Position numbers and translations under genes: made by a program
Notes under the pieces: generated by a model
The model's input: only the letters and a program-made list of their open reading frames with translations
What the model was told of the DNA's origin: nothing
Databases searched by the model: none
Part shown: positions 6,501-6,682 of the stretch, one piece after another
How the letters are laid out: each line of letters begins with the position of its first letter
How positions within the stretch are numbered: position 1 is the stretch's first letter
Source of the DNA: JASHZA01 sp035624865
Lineage (GTDB): Bacteria; Desulfobacterota; Binatia; Binatales; Binataceae
Direction of reading: 5' to 3'
Length of the DNA stretch: 6,682 bases
NCBI GenBank assembly: GCA_035624865.1
Contig: DASPQS010000100.1
Location: 1-6,682 of the forward strand

Positions 6501-6682
6501 GCCGCACACGATCGGGCGAGGAGGCCCAGTCGTCGGTTCGAATACCGACGAGCCATTTCGCCGGCCACACGGTGACCGAATTGGCAACCGTCTGGACTTC
6601 GCCGTTGGGGTCGCGGAACTCCATCTCGGCCCGAACGCCAAGAACAGTTGCCGCGTGAGGTATATCTGTGATGTCGTCGCTG
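3523..6682 (-). CDS. Bacterial alpha-2-macroglobulin with thioester motif (5' end outside the window)
   Basis: This is the C-terminal part (1052 complete codons visible) of an alpha-2-macroglobulin, the family of E. coli YfhM. These proteins trap proteases in the periplasm: cleavage of a bait region triggers a conformational change and an internal thioester binds the attacker. Residues here are numbered from the first complete codon at 6681. Macroglobulin domains come first, with Cys114 and Cys126 placed as a possible disulfide. The A2M_N_2 region (about 160-325) ends near VDQGLLEL. A bait-like stretch (about 345-381) contains five glycines (372-376). RELFDTLLLW (381-390) opens the conserved A2M family domain, the thioester motif CLEQ is at 599-602 (codons 4876-4887), and a helical thioester domain follows. 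The C-terminal domain ends in YEPEMLGELPNAAFEV. The first in-frame ATG (6624-6622) is not the true start: the frame stays open to the window edge with family-like sequence, and the usual signal peptide, lipobox and N-terminal domains are absent because they lie outside. The family's usual 1600 or more residues suggests roughly a third is missing. Confidence 0.94.
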   Translation of the reverse strand, partial: SDDITDIPHAATVLGVRAEMEFRDPNGEVQTVANSVTVWPAKWLVGIRTDDWASSPDRVRLRVAVIGDRGKPVANVPVRVDIFSRIRFSYRKRLVGGFYAYDNTVQTRPARELCAGVTDRQGLLICEARSPVTGEAVVQASVRDDAGNLSAANAEVYIPGPARLWFAAHDEDRMDVLPEKPQYEPGELARFQVRMPFAEATALVTVEREGIIASSVIRLSGRNPIVTLPVRNYAPNVFVSVLVIRGRIGSIQPTGMLDLGKPAFRLGIAEIRVGWRANRLNVTVTPDRAVYHVREKAHVKIAVRTASGEAPPPGSEVAIAAVDQGLLELADNESWKLLDAMMGRRPYEVDTATAQMQVVGKRHYGLKALPPGGGGGRRITRELFDTLLLWKAAVVLDAQGNASVEVPLNDSLTSFRIVAVASGGASLFGTGSALIQSTQDLMILPAISPIIRAGDSFDAEFTVRNSSQRAFVADVATRIEGLSTRFPAQKIELAPGEGRTLDWKVTVPPDAPDLRYHLDAVVARGPSDHLILVQRVLKVVPVRTYQATLVRLEKPVAQPVALPDDALAGEGEVQISLSPSLAAGLQSVREWMRLYPYVCLEQRVSRAVVLRDPALWSSLAADLPTYLDSDGLLKFFPGMDRGSDVLTSYVMSIVHEAGLPIPTQSEAAMVKGLRAFVEGAVIRDGAVAGADLPLRKIAAIDALSYAGKADAALLGSITIEPNLWPDATVIQWWDILLQLPEVPDRAHRMADAEQIMRSRINWQGTAAHLSANRMWWLMSDAESSTDRLILLLIDHKLWQQDVPRLMQGALRMQARGSWTTTLANAWGTLAVEKFTRAFEAVTVAGTTNISLAATSRQIDWTRQPKGESLSFQWPSAPAELRLDHNGTGSPWAEIQARAAIPLKSPFSTGYKISKTFTPVEGGNRGGWRRGDLVRVHLSIEAQTDMTWVVVNDPIPAGASQLGIGLKRDSAIAVSGENNAADNLNFLWPTFAERAFDAFRAYYEFVPKGTFEIEYTIRLNQSGTFLLPATRVEALYEPEMLGELPNAAFEVAR
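3533..3537 (-). promoter_or_regulatory. Candidate ribosome binding site of pbpC inside the preceding gene
   Basis: On the minus strand GAGGT lies 10 bases before the pbpC ATG (3522-3520), inside the last codons of the alpha-2-macroglobulin gene. The match is partial. Because the upstream TGA (3525-3523) touches the ATG, ribosomes ending the first gene could restart directly on the second, so this site may matter less than coupling. Confidence 0.45.

Overview
The window comes from a GC-rich bacterium with a two-membrane (Gram-negative) envelope. The evidence is the pairing of a bacterial alpha-2-macroglobulin with penicillin-binding protein 1C, a combination known from the periplasm of proteobacteria and related didermic phyla. 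The lineage cannot be fixed from the sequence: the proteins look proteobacterial or like a related soil or environmental phylum, and nothing narrower is supported.

Layout, left to right. Positions 1-154 hold a short stretch that may be the last codons of an upstream plus-strand gene, followed by AT-richer intergenic DNA. A complete tRNA-Cys(GCA) with encoded CCA lies on the plus strand at 155-230. Positions 231-409 are non-coding, with a C-rich G-poor tract directly after the tRNA, two small inverted repeats and a strong minus-strand intrinsic terminator at 348-380. The rest of the window, 410-6682, is a tightly packed minus-strand block. In transcription order it reads: alpha-2-macroglobulin (5' end outside the window, 3523-6682), penicillin-binding protein 1C (1321-3522), and a hormone-sensitive-lipase-type alpha/beta hydrolase (410-1294).

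How the genes work together. The macroglobulin is expected to sit in the periplasm and trap incoming proteases through its bait region and its CLEQ thioester. PBP1C is a bifunctional glycosyltransferase/transpeptidase, and the published idea for this gene pair is joint defence and repair of a breached envelope. The stop codon of the first gene abuts the start codon of the second (TGA-ATG). The third gene starts 26 bases after the second ends, behind a good ribosome binding site, and the only clear terminator is after the third gene. The three genes therefore look like one transcript, with a probably cytoplasmic esterase as an unexpected third member. No promoter for this block is inside the window. 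No mobile element, CRISPR array or long repeat was seen.
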